Source of the DNA: Thalassotalea sp. 1_MG-2023
Lineage (GTDB): Bacteria; Pseudomonadota; Gammaproteobacteria; Enterobacterales; Alteromonadaceae
Length of the DNA stretch: 38,763 nucleotides
NCBI RefSeq assembly: GCF_030546745.1
Contig: NZ_JAUOPD010000030.1
Coordinates: 1 to 38,763 of the forward strand
Direction: 5' to 3'
The notes under the pieces are model-generated. The model searched no databases, was not told the origin of the DNA, and worked only from the letters and a program-made list of their open reading frames with translations. Shown in pieces: positions 7,303 to 14,907 of this stretch. The translations under genes were made by a program, and so were the position numbers. The number at the start of each line of letters is the position of its first letter. Positions within the stretch are counted from its first letter, which is position 1.

Positions 7303-8223
7303 ATGACTAAATCATTACCCTTATTTCTGCTGACAACTTCTTTGTTATGTACTGCTTGTACGAGTTCACCGAATTCAACACCAACACCTGAGCCAGTAGA
7401 GCCCAAAGTAGAACAGTTATCTGATAGTAATGTAACCACCATAAATACTTCCAATGGTATTATTGAAATTGAACCGACTATCGTAGCTACAGATGATTCT
7501 ACCCTTATGGGAGACCAGCCATTTGATGATACGGTTTACTATTATGATCCTATTGAGTCATTTAATCGTAGTATTTTTCAGTTAAATCATTTTACCTATA
7601 CCTACTTATTTATACCTGTGGCAAAGGGTTATAACTTTGTTTTACCAGATCCTGTAAAACAATCGGTTGCTAATGTTTTTGATAACATACGTGAACCTTT
7701 AAACTTAGTGAATAACGTTTTTAGTGGTGAATTTGGCCATGCAGGTAATAACTTTGCTCGGTTTTTGATCAACTCAACTGTTGGGTTAGTCGGATTGTTT
7801 GATCCTGCTGAGGCATGGTTTGATATCAAGGCACAACCGCGTAATGTTGCACAAATGCTACGACATCATAAAGTCTCAAGTGGTGCGTACTTAGTTTTAC
7901 CGTTTCTTGGCCAATCTGACTTACGAAATACAGCTTCTATCATTACAGAAGGTTTAGTGCATCCAACTAAATACGTGTTATCAAGCCCTGATGATACCCA
8001 TGCTCGTATTCTCGGAGGCGTCACAGACTTTGCCGAAAGAGCAGAGCTATATCAAACGTTATATCAGCAAGCCGATGACCCATACGTGTACTTTAGAAAC
8101 CAATATATCCAAGCAAGAAACCGTGATGAAATAGATGCAAGGCAAGAAACAATAACCACTGGAACTACCGTTGAGCCTGCAACAAATACCATTACTAAAG
8201 AGAAAGAGAATAATAATGAGTAA
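7303..8223 (+). CDS. mlaA: MlaA (VacJ) family outer-membrane lipoprotein
   Basis: The 306-residue protein has a lipoprotein signal peptide with lipobox LCTAC (lipidated C19), then a Pro/Thr-rich linker. The MlaA domain starts at YDPIESFNRSIFQLNHF (near residue 83) and includes DPVKQSVANVFDNIREP and FLINSTVGLVGLFDPAEAW. MlaA removes phospholipids from the outer leaflet of the outer membrane and passes them to the Mla pathway. No mlaBCDEF genes are in the window, which is usual because they sit elsewhere. The 3' end overlaps the start of an RND/MMPL exporter gene by eight bases. The linker is longer than in E. coli MlaA. Confidence 0.92.
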   Translation: MTKSLPLFLLTTSLLCTACTSSPNSTPTPEPVEPKVEQLSDSNVTTINTSNGIIEIEPTIVATDDSTLMGDQPFDDTVYYYDPIESFNRSIFQLNHFTYTYLFIPVAKGYNFVLPDPVKQSVANVFDNIREPLNLVNNVFSGEFGHAGNNFARFLINSTVGLVGLFDPAEAWFDIKAQPRNVAQMLRHHKVSSGAYLVLPFLGQSDLRNTASIITEGLVHPTKYVLSSPDDTHARILGGVTDFAERAELYQTLYQQADDPYVYFRNQYIQARNRDEIDARQETITTGTTVEPATNTITKEKENNNE

Positions 8224-10639
8224 AAAGAGTGCGACGATCATCGAAAATATAGGTGACATAATTTTAAAGCAACGCATTCTAATACTGTTAGTTTTCGCTG
8301 CCTTGTTTGTTGTATTAGGAAGTAACGCGCTAAAATTTAAAATTGACGCATCAGCAGATACCTTGCTAACTAAAAACAATGCACTGTATATTAAAACACA
8401 ACTAGCTAATCAGAAGTTCTCGCCTGATGAGTTCATTCTTGTCGCTTACCAACCCCAAAATGGTGACGTTTTTACCGCAGATACCATTAAGGGAATGAGC
8501 AAGCTTTCGGATAGTTTCTCTCGAATAGAGAGAGTATCGAAAGTTCAGTCAATGTTGTCTGTGCCATTGATTCAAAGCAAATCACAATTACTTTCAAACA
8601 GTAATGTAAGTGAATTAACCTATGAAAAGCAGCAGTATTCACCAGAAGAGCTTCGCACACTACTCACTGATCATCCCATCTATACAGACTTACTCGTTAA
8701 TCAAAAGCAAGATGCTGCTGCTATTCAAATTGTTTTTAAAAAAAATGAAAAACTACTTACGTTAAATGAAAAAATTCTTAGTATTAACAAACGTCTACTA
8801 ACAAGAGAACTTACCGACGAAGAAAATCAAAAACTTGAAGCACTAAAACGTAAAGCAACAAAAATTGAAGAGAAAATAGGGCAACAACGTCAACAAGAGC
8901 TAATTCAAATTGAACAGATTGTTGAACAAGCGCAACTTGACGGCTCTGTTTATATTGGCGGAAGTTATATTGTGGGTATTCGCTTAATTGAAATCGTTAA
9001 ACAAGATTTACTCTATTTTGGCTCAGGTATTGGCGTATTAATCGTTTTACTTTTAATGTTGCTTTTTAGAAGCATAAAGTGGGTTCTTTTTCCCATGTTT
9101 GCTTGTGCATCGAGTATATTGTTGACCATGGGGTTACTGGCACTTCTAAAGCTTCCGGCTACCGTTATTTCTGCAAATTTTGTTGCCTTACAACTTATAT
9201 TAACACTGGCGATTATGCTTCATTTGATCACCTGTTATCGTGAAGTCAGTAGGAAAAACCCAGAATTCACACAACATGAAAGGCTAGTTAATACCCTTAA
9301 AGAAAAGTTAGCGCCATGTTTTTTTGCCGCATTAACCACGTCTGTTGGCTTTGGTTCTCTGATCTTTAGTGGCATTCAACCTATTATTGACTTTGGCATT
9401 ATGATGCTGATTTCAAATATTGTAACACTGAGTGTTGCCTTGTTATTGTTCCCAGTTTTGTTGAGTTATTTTTCAGCAAGTAAAGAATCTAAAGAATATG
9501 CATGGTTGTCAAATTTACTCGCTAAATTGGGTAATAAAATAAAATCAGCACCTAGATTTTTTATTATTATACCTTTAGTTTTTATGGCAATACTCGCAGT
9601 AGGTATTAGTAAGTTAAATGTTGAAAACAGTTTTATTGATTATTTCCATCCCGACACTAAAGTGTATCAAGAATTAAGTTTTATTGATAAAGAATTTGGA
9701 GGGTCAACGCCTCTTGATATCGTAATATCGTATGATGATGCGACTGATAAATCTGATTTATTTATGACTGCAAAGCAAGTGAATACTTTACACCTAGGCC
9801 ATGCAGTTGTTAATGCTTTTGATGCTACAGGTAATGTAACTTCATTAATAAGTTTTACTAAATTAGCAAAACAATTAAATGATGGTGCACCAATCACAGA
9901 ATATGAATTAGACGTGATTTATTCAATGGTTGATAAAGAGACAATAGATAGCTTAGTTGGAGCATACATTGATATTGATTCGAACACGATGCGTATTTCA
10001 ACTCGTATTCAAGATACTTTACCTGAGCTTAATCGCGCTGAATTTTTAGAAAAATTAACAAAAGATTTAAATGCAGCCGGCTTATCAGAAAACCAAGTAG
10101 AGTTAACAAACTTATTTGTCTTGTATCAAGATATTCTATCGAGACTTTTTGATTCTCAAATAACCACATTAGGTATTGTTTACGTGGTTTTAGCGTTAGT
10201 TTTGTTTGCGATTTTTCGTTCGATAAAAATTGCCTTAATAGCGTTAGTTCCCAATATTATTAATACCTTAGGTATTTTAGGTATCATTGGCTGGTTAGGG
10301 ATCCCGTTAGATTTAATGACCATTACCATTGCGGCAATAGCTATGGGGATTGCAATTGATGACACGATACACTTTGTTGATGCCTATAAAAGTAAGTTGG
10401 ATGGAAATCCTATGCAACATGCATTTTCACATACAGGTTTAGCGATTGTGTACACCTCTACCTTAATCGCAACAGGCTTTAGTATGTTTGTATTCTCAGA
10501 TTTTGTTCCAAGTGTGTATTTTGGTCTGTTAACAGCTTGTGCCATGATGTTAGCAGTAATTACCGATTTAACGGTGTTACCTGGGTTATTAAGAAAATAT
10601 ATACATCCAGCTAAGTCAGCTACAAAGAGCAATCAATAA
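8216..10639 (+). CDS. RND superfamily (MMPL-type) exporter
   Basis: The 807-residue protein has the two-fold RND layout: TM1 near residues 20-38, a periplasmic loop, five helices near 266-435, TM7 near 449, a second loop, and helices near 645-795. Loop 1 contains an unusual charged coiled-coil stretch at about residues 186-238. The second half keeps the acidic pair in GIAIDDTIHFVDAYK, the probable proton-relay site. The equivalent place in the first half (LAIMLHLITCYRE) has no Asp. Relatives export lipids, sterols or hopanoids. The ATG at 8216 lies inside the mlaA 3' end, so coupling is likely. A terminator follows at 10665. Confidence 0.88.
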   Translation: MSKKSATIIENIGDIILKQRILILLVFAALFVVLGSNALKFKIDASADTLLTKNNALYIKTQLANQKFSPDEFILVAYQPQNGDVFTADTIKGMSKLSDSFSRIERVSKVQSMLSVPLIQSKSQLLSNSNVSELTYEKQQYSPEELRTLLTDHPIYTDLLVNQKQDAAAIQIVFKKNEKLLTLNEKILSINKRLLTRELTDEENQKLEALKRKATKIEEKIGQQRQQELIQIEQIVEQAQLDGSVYIGGSYIVGIRLIEIVKQDLLYFGSGIGVLIVLLLMLLFRSIKWVLFPMFACASSILLTMGLLALLKLPATVISANFVALQLILTLAIMLHLITCYREVSRKNPEFTQHERLVNTLKEKLAPCFFAALTTSVGFGSLIFSGIQPIIDFGIMMLISNIVTLSVALLLFPVLLSYFSASKESKEYAWLSNLLAKLGNKIKSAPRFFIIIPLVFMAILAVGISKLNVENSFIDYFHPDTKVYQELSFIDKEFGGSTPLDIVISYDDATDKSDLFMTAKQVNTLHLGHAVVNAFDATGNVTSLISFTKLAKQLNDGAPITEYELDVIYSMVDKETIDSLVGAYIDIDSNTMRISTRIQDTLPELNRAEFLEKLTKDLNAAGLSENQVELTNLFVLYQDILSRLFDSQITTLGIVYVVLALVLFAIFRSIKIALIALVPNIINTLGILGIIGWLGIPLDLMTITIAAIAMGIAIDDTIHFVDAYKSKLDGNPMQHAFSHTGLAIVYTSTLIATGFSMFVFSDFVPSVYFGLLTACAMMLAVITDLTVLPGLLRKYIHPAKSATKSNQ

Positions 10640-10664
10640 TAGGTTAATATTCATTGATTTGCTT

Positions 10665-10690
10665 AGCCCTGAAATTATTCAGGGCTTTCA
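10665..10690 (+). terminator. Rho-independent terminator after the mlaA-RND operon
   Basis: The stem AGCCCTGAA / TTCAGGGCT has a four-base loop ATTA and is followed by TTCATT. It starts 26 bases after the exporter stop codon. Confidence 0.8.
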
Positions 10691-10811
10691 TTATATTGCC
10701 TTTATCTACCCATTAGAACCATACAGCCATCGAGAAATGTTATGTCAGCTTTTTTAACACATACAAAAAACAAGTTTTATAAAACTGATATTTAACAAAG
10801 GGTTGTAGGCA

Positions 10812-10827
10812 TGGCTTGAAGTTTGCT
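10812..10827 (+). promoter_or_regulatory. Sigma-54 (RpoN) type promoter of the PEP-CTERM gene
   Basis: TGGCTTGAAGTTTGCT matches the RpoN consensus TGGCAC-R-N4-TTGC-W at all key positions. It has GG at 10813-10814 and GC at 10825-10826 with exactly ten bases between. The predicted transcription start is near 10838, about 30 bases before the ATG. PEP-CTERM genes in other bacteria are known to be controlled by RpoN with the PrsK/PrsR two-component system, which fits. Confidence 0.7.
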
Positions 10828-10868
10828 TATACAGTGGTAAGAAGTAGCAGGTTTAAAAGGTAGTAACG

Positions 10869-11393
10869 ATGAAAAAATTAATTGGATTAATATTAAGTTG
10901 CGTAATTAGTGTTCAAGCGAGTGCAACATTATACACGGGTGAAGTAGCAGAAGATGCATTTGTAACGGTTGCTGGGTTTGATTTAGCCTGGGCTTCTCCT
11001 TGCTCTGACGGTGTTTTAGAATATTCTTGCGGCGCTATGGATATCACTGAACAGGCAGGTTATGGTTGGAATATCATGACTTCTAACCTATTTAATACTT
11101 TAGGTATTAGTGCTGATACCTTTGTTGTAGATTATTCTTCAGGTAATACAGAGACTTATAACGGCAAAAATTATGCTAAAGCAGTTGGTTGGTTTTCTAA
11201 CAGCCATTCTCACATTGATGTTCAAAACGGCTTAGATGGTCTTTGGTCATTTATTGATGTTGTCGATGGCGGATCTTATTATGAGACGATAGTGTATCGT
11301 GTAGCAGACAGTGCTGTGCAAGTTCCTGAACCGTCAACAATTGCAATACTTGGTTTGGCACTTGTAGGTTTCGGTTTCTCTCGTAGAAAATAG
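10869..11393 (+). CDS. PEP-CTERM sorting-domain surface/exported protein
   Basis: The 174-residue protein has a signal peptide (about residues 1-19, ending QASA). Its C-terminal tail is the complete tripartite PEP-CTERM signal: VPEPST at 152-157, a hydrophobic helix, and the basic end SRRK. Such proteins are exported, cleaved near the PEP motif by exosortase, and usually join an extracellular polysaccharide matrix. The body is small and acidic and includes two nearby Cys (near 44 and 54) that could form a disulfide. I recognise no further domain. No exosortase gene is in the window, so processing must be supplied elsewhere. The ribosome-binding site AAAAGG precedes the ATG. Confidence 0.93.
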   Translation: MKKLIGLILSCVISVQASATLYTGEVAEDAFVTVAGFDLAWASPCSDGVLEYSCGAMDITEQAGYGWNIMTSNLFNTLGISADTFVVDYSSGNTETYNGKNYAKAVGWFSNSHSHIDVQNGLDGLWSFIDVVDGGSYYETIVYRVADSAVQVPEPSTIAILGLALVGFGFSRRK

Positions 11394-11417
11394 CAAGCAG
11401 CTTACAAATTAATATTA

Positions 11418-11447
11418 CAAAAGCCCTGAATCAACTCAGGGCTTTTG
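11418..11447 (+). terminator. Rho-independent terminator after the PEP-CTERM gene
   Basis: The perfect 12-bp stem CAAAAGCCCTGA / TCAGGGCTTTTG has a six-base loop and begins 25 bases after the stop codon. It resembles the terminator at 10665 in its stem, AGCCCTGA. Confidence 0.85.
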
Positions 11448-11828
11448 CGTTTAAGGAGCATCTAAAAAAACTTTCTCGCCTTTTGTAATCTACTTACTAT
11501 GGTATATATCACTGTCTTTCCTTGAATTCGTATACTGTTACTCAAATTACTCGATATTGTACTAATCACATATTTTTTCTGGCTTATTTGTTTATTCGTC
11601 AACATTATTATTTAGCATAGCGCACCTTTTTATAACGTTATTCATGAAAAATGCTTTAAGCGCACCAATACTGAACATTACTATTTGGCGTTATTGTTAT
11701 GTATAAAGATTATGTTCAATAGCGATTTGGTTTAATGCTAATAATTTGTTTTGTTCATATTGGTGCGTATTCCTGTTATATTCGCACCGCGACTGTGCAA
11801 TGCAATGGTTTTTCATAGAGATAACAGA
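11448..11828. other. 381-base non-coding region before the GNAT gene
   Basis: The region is very AT-rich and has no credible gene; the frame open from 11751 lacks family similarity until 11829. Its one structure is a set of CGCACC/GGTGCG elements. CGCACCAATA at 11661-11670 pairs perfectly with TATTGGTGCG at 11758-11767, while GGTGCG at 11762-11767 could instead pair with CGCACC at 11783-11788. A further CGCACC lies at 11621-11626. Confidence 0.5.
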
Positions 11829-12260
11829 ATGAAAATAGAGAAAGCACTTCCTCATCATTATGCAGAATTGCTAAGTGTTTGGGAAAACTCAGTCCGAGCT
11901 ACGCATGATTTTATTTCAGAAGAAGATATAGCGTTTTTTAAACCTATTATTATCGAGCAGGCTTTTCCTGTGGTGTCGCTTCATTACGTTAAAAATATTG
12001 ACAATATCATTATCGGTTTTGTGGGAACTCATGAAAACAAAATTGAAATGCTATTTGTCATCGAAGCCGCTCAAGGAAAAGGCATAGGTAAATTATTGTT
12101 GCAATACGCAATTGATAGCTATGCAGTTAACTATGTAGATGTAAACGAACAAAATCCAAAAGCTGTTGGTTTTTATCAACATTTTGGTTTTAAAGTAACT
12201 TCTCGTTCGCCACTTGATGACTTAGGTAAACCATTTCCTATTCTACATTTATCACGTTAA
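11829..12260 (+). CDS. GNAT-family N-acetyltransferase, YjaB-like
   Basis: The 143-residue protein resembles E. coli YjaB along its length. Shared elements are SVRATHDFIS near residue 22, the acetyl-CoA P-loop region AAQGKGIGKLLLQYA near residues 79-93, VNEQNPKAVGFYQHFGFKV, and the C-terminal RSPLDDLGKPFPILHL. The acceptor substrate of YjaB is not established; it binds acetyl-CoA. The ATG at 11829 is used because the alignable N-terminus begins there; the frame stays open 26 codons upstream. It is a single-gene unit closed by a terminator at 12290. Confidence 0.85.
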   Translation: MKIEKALPHHYAELLSVWENSVRATHDFISEEDIAFFKPIIIEQAFPVVSLHYVKNIDNIIIGFVGTHENKIEMLFVIEAAQGKGIGKLLLQYAIDSYAVNYVDVNEQNPKAVGFYQHFGFKVTSRSPLDDLGKPFPILHLSR

Positions 12261-12289
12261 GTTCGAATTTATATACATTCTGTAAGAAG

Positions 12290-12320
12290 AAACGCCCAAC
12301 GCTAATAACGATGGGCGTTT
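12290..12320 (+). terminator. Rho-independent terminator after the YjaB-like gene
   Basis: AAACGCCCA pairs with TGGGCGTTT across a 13-base loop, 30 bases after the stop codon. Confidence 0.75.
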
Positions 12321-12398
12321 CCGTTTTATAATCACTTATTATTTATCTTGTATTAAAGGTTTAATTGCTAACTAATTATAAATTCGTAGGTTTTAGTC

Positions 12399-12947
12399 AT
12401 GAGAATATATTTTTCGCGTATGAAAACGAAAGGGCAATGCCCACCAAGAAAACCTTTCAAAAAAATTGTTTGGTCTTGGGTAGGATCGTTTTTGGGTATA
12501 TTTCTGATCGCCTATGTTGGTGAGGTTTTACATTACGATGAAAAAAGCTTAATGATGTTAATTGGCTCTTTTGGTGCTTCCGCAGTGCTCATTTATGGCG
12601 CTCCGTTAGCTGAGTTTTCACAACCAAGAAATTTAATTGGTGGTCACGTAATTTCAGCTTTTGTTGGTGTCAGTGTCAGTTTAGTCTTTTCAGAAAATAT
12701 GATGATAGCGAGTGCATTGGCAGTATCACTAGCAATCATGTTTATGCATCTAACTCGAACTTTACACCCGCCTGGGGGAGCTTCTGCATTAATTGCGACA
12801 ATAGGTGGCGAACAAATTCACGCACTAGGTTATTGGTTCATTGTTACTCCTGTTTTATTAGGAAGTATTTTATTGCTGTTAGTTGCTTTATTTGTCAATA
12901 ACATGTCAACAAATCCAAATAGACATTATCCTGTTTATTGGATTTAA
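12399..12947 (+). CDS. HPP family integral membrane protein
   Basis: The 182-residue protein has four to five hydrophobic segments. It carries the family signature LTRTLHPPGGASALIA with the His-Pro-Pro at residues 123-125. The second conserved block is GSFGASAVLIYGAPLAEFSQPRN near residues 57-79. HPP proteins are small integral membrane proteins. Some cyanobacterial and plastid members take part in nitrite transport, but the role of this branch is unknown. No nitrogen-assimilation gene is adjacent. No strong ribosome-binding site precedes the ATG, and the preceding unit ends in a terminator, so it probably has its own promoter. Confidence 0.85.
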   Translation: MRIYFSRMKTKGQCPPRKPFKKIVWSWVGSFLGIFLIAYVGEVLHYDEKSLMMLIGSFGASAVLIYGAPLAEFSQPRNLIGGHVISAFVGVSVSLVFSENMMIASALAVSLAIMFMHLTRTLHPPGGASALIATIGGEQIHALGYWFIVTPVLLGSILLLLVALFVNNMSTNPNRHYPVYWI

Positions 12948-13056
12948 GCGTATAGAGTAAAGACGAATATCAAGAACAGTATAGTGTTATGGTTCAACAT
13001 GAATTAACTTACATGCAAACGCTAAAGGCGTTCGGTTCGAAAACTTGGGGTGATTT

Positions 13057-13563
13057 ATTAATTCTGCAATTGTACTGTTAGGTTCACCAAACGATAACAC
13101 AGGTAAGTTGTCAGTCATTGCAAAAAGCCGTTGCGATAAAGTACTTGATGTATTTCAACAGGATATGAGTTGCCGTATCCTCTGTACTGGTGGCTTTGGA
13201 GAGCATTTTAACACCACAACGAAACCACATGCTCATTATTGCCAGCAATATTTACAAAGTAAGGGCATTGGTAGAAATGTATTTTATCAGCCCGCTTTAA
13301 GTCGATACACCTTAGAGGATGCATTACTGGCAAAGCCTATATTGGCACATCATAAGATAGATCATATCATCCTAGTGACTTCAGACTTCCACCTTGAGCG
13401 CGCGTTATTAGTTTTCTCTCACGTTATGCCAGATGTAGTATTGAGCCCCCAAGGAGCAAAATCTCCAATGAGTGAAAATGAGCGAGATGCGTTAATCGCG
13501 CATGAGAAAACAGCTTTAATTCGAGAGCGCGATAATCTAAAAAACATAGATAATTGTTTATAA
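13057..13563 (+). CDS. YdcF-like (DUF218) protein with no canonical start codon
   Basis: The open frame encodes a DUF218 fold: AIVLLGSPNDNTGKLS, then RILCTGGFG, then IDHIILVTSDFHLERA, the usual order of strands and motifs. DUF218 proteins such as YdcF bind S-adenosylmethionine or act on envelope polysaccharides; the function here is unknown. The first family strand (IVLLG) lies upstream of the first standard start, a TTG at 13108. Between the in-frame stop TGA at 13051 and that strand there is no ATG, GTG or TTG. ATT at 13057, behind GGGG, is a possible rare start. A frameshift from the open frame starting at ATG 12989 is the alternative. The start given is therefore uncertain. Confidence 0.65.
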   Translation: MNSAIVLLGSPNDNTGKLSVIAKSRCDKVLDVFQQDMSCRILCTGGFGEHFNTTTKPHAHYCQQYLQSKGIGRNVFYQPALSRYTLEDALLAKPILAHHKIDHIILVTSDFHLERALLVFSHVMPDVVLSPQGAKSPMSENERDALIAHEKTALIRERDNLKNIDNCL

Positions 13564-13642
13564 AAATCAATATTATAACTTCGAAAAGTTCTTTCATAGT
13601 GATACACTAAAAATTCATTTATCCATAGTCGTAGGGAATATC

Positions 13643-13945
13643 ATGCGTAAAGTATTCGAATTCAATGTGAAAGGGCACAATATTAAAGTTATAAACCATT
13701 GGTTCGGCGGGTTGAAGTTATATGTTGATGGAAATATTAAAGACACAGACCGTAGCTTGTTTGCCTTTGGGAAAACACCGTTGTTGACTACAAATTTAGA
13801 TGCGCACGGGACGTTAGAAATATTACCGATTTCTAAAATGTTGTCGGTAGAAATTGATGCCGTGTTAAACAACAACAAAAGTTTACAACATGTGTATAGC
13901 TCTCATCGACGATTAAGTTTGCAACAACAACGATTAGCTAAATGA
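13643..13945 (+). CDS. Conserved-looking small protein of unknown function
   Basis: The 100-residue protein has no signal peptide or membrane helix and a basic C-terminus (HRRLSLQQQRLAK). I do not recognise the family. The start of the protein (VFEFNVKGHNIKVINHWFGG) looks beta-rich. The ATG has a good ribosome-binding site (GTAGGGAATATC). The gene converges on the TetR gene, with a hairpin at 13959-13989 between them. Confidence 0.6.
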   Translation: MRKVFEFNVKGHNIKVINHWFGGLKLYVDGNIKDTDRSLFAFGKTPLLTTNLDAHGTLEILPISKMLSVEIDAVLNNNKSLQHVYSSHRRLSLQQQRLAK

Positions 13946-13958
13946 TTTATTGCCTTTA

Positions 13959-13989
13959 ACAATACATATTCGCGTGAAATGTGTATTGT
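13959..13989. terminator. Hairpin between convergent genes
   Basis: ACAATACATATT pairs with AATGTGTATTGT (12 bp, one G-U) around a seven-base loop. It abuts the stop codon of the leftward TetR gene. It lacks a T-run, so it may serve as a weak or bidirectional 3' boundary. Confidence 0.4.
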
Positions 13990-14574
13990 CTAGAAAGGGT
14001 AATGGGTAAACATATCATCAATCAAGTTATTCAATTTGTTCTTATCATTATTTATTTTTGCAAAGGTGCGTAAGCCTGCTATTTGAATTTGCACATGGTT
14101 TGCGAGCTCTTCTGCACTTTTATGTTTATCAATTTCCCCTTTTTGTTGGGCTTCTTCGATAATCACGACGAATTCTTGTAAAATTTCAGCTAAATGCGCT
14201 TTCGTCACGTTGAGCAGTTCTTGATTCTCTTCGGTTAATTCACCAATTGTTTTAGATAACATGCAAATACCATTAGGTGCATTGTCTTGTGAGTCTATGA
14301 CTAAGTTTTTGACAAATGCACGAAGCGCTTCAAGCGGTGAACTATTCTGTTCTTTATAATGAGCGAGTTGCGCAATACCTAAATCAGTGTAATTTCTTAA
14401 TGTTTCTTTAAATAAACCATCTTTACTGCCAAAAGCGGCATAAATGCTACCAGGACGCATATCAATTTCGTCTTGTAAATTTCGCATCGAGGTTGCATGA
14501 AAGCCTTTTTTCCAATACAGGTTGGTAGCTTTGTTGATAACTTCCTGACGATCAAACTTTGCTATATTTGCCAT
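13990..14574 (-). CDS. TetR/AcrR-family repressor of the thiol-redox operon
   Basis: The 194-residue protein has an N-terminal TetR DNA-binding domain. The helix-turn-helix covers about residues 28-47 (TSMRNLQDEIDMRPGSIYAA), followed by FGSKDGLFKETLRNY. The C-terminal ligand domain has one Cys at 104 (NGICMLSKTIGEL) that could sense electrophiles or oxidants; this is inference. The ATG at 14574 is preferred over a TTG at 14598. It is divergent from the AhpD-like/YghU/FrnE operon. Related palindromes lie over its own promoter and over the operon promoter, so autorepression plus control of the operon is the likely arrangement. Confidence 0.85.
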   Translation of the reverse strand: MANIAKFDRQEVINKATNLYWKKGFHATSMRNLQDEIDMRPGSIYAAFGSKDGLFKETLRNYTDLGIAQLAHYKEQNSSPLEALRAFVKNLVIDSQDNAPNGICMLSKTIGELTEENQELLNVTKAHLAEILQEFVVIIEEAQQKGEIDKHKSAEELANHVQIQIAGLRTFAKINNDKNKLNNLIDDMFTHYPF

Positions 14575-14600
14575 AATTTTCTCATACTCTTCAAGCAAGT

Positions 14601-14618
14601 ATTGAACAATCGTTCAAT
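14601..14618. promoter_or_regulatory. TetR-type operator O1 at the repressor gene promoter
   Basis: ATTGAACAATCGTTCAAT is a near-perfect 18-bp palindrome with one asymmetric pair. It shares TTGARCRATCGTTCA with the site at 14771. It overlaps the -10 element of the leftward promoter, where binding would block transcription. Confidence 0.75.
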
Positions 14619-14645
14619 TGTATGGCTTTATGGTAACTAGGTAAA
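14617..14645 (-). promoter_or_regulatory. Sigma-70 type promoter of the TetR gene
   Basis: Read on the minus strand, the -35 element TTTACC (14640-14645) and -10 element TACAAT (14617-14622) are separated by 17 bases. Operator O1 abuts and overlaps the -10. Confidence 0.55.
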
Positions 14646-14770
14646 GAGGGTAATTATTGATTTTTATCTGATTTATTATCAAGAAAAATTTATTTATATT
14701 TAAATATCCCTTATAAACAACGAGATAAGTTTATATGGATTTGTATTTTGAGCATTCGTTCAAATTATAC

Positions 14771-14799
14771 TTGAGCGATCGTTCACGTTGTTCTATAGT
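14771..14799 (+). promoter_or_regulatory. Promoter and operator O2 of the AhpD-like/YghU/FrnE operon
   Basis: TTGAGC (14771-14776) and TATAGT (14794-14799) form -35 and -10 elements with a 17-base spacer. The palindrome TTGAGCGATCGTTCAC (14771-14786) covers the -35 and half the spacer and matches O1. A further half-site (ATTCGTTCAAAT) lies just upstream near 14752-14763. The predicted start near 14806 leaves a leader of about 100 bases before the first gene. Confidence 0.65.
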
Positions 14800-14907
14800 C
14801 TATCCATGAATGAGAAAATAAATGAACAGTTACATTTTTTAAATACAAATAATTTACCTACTTAGCGGTAATAAATTATTAACGATACAAATTAGGAGCA
14901 ACAAAAA

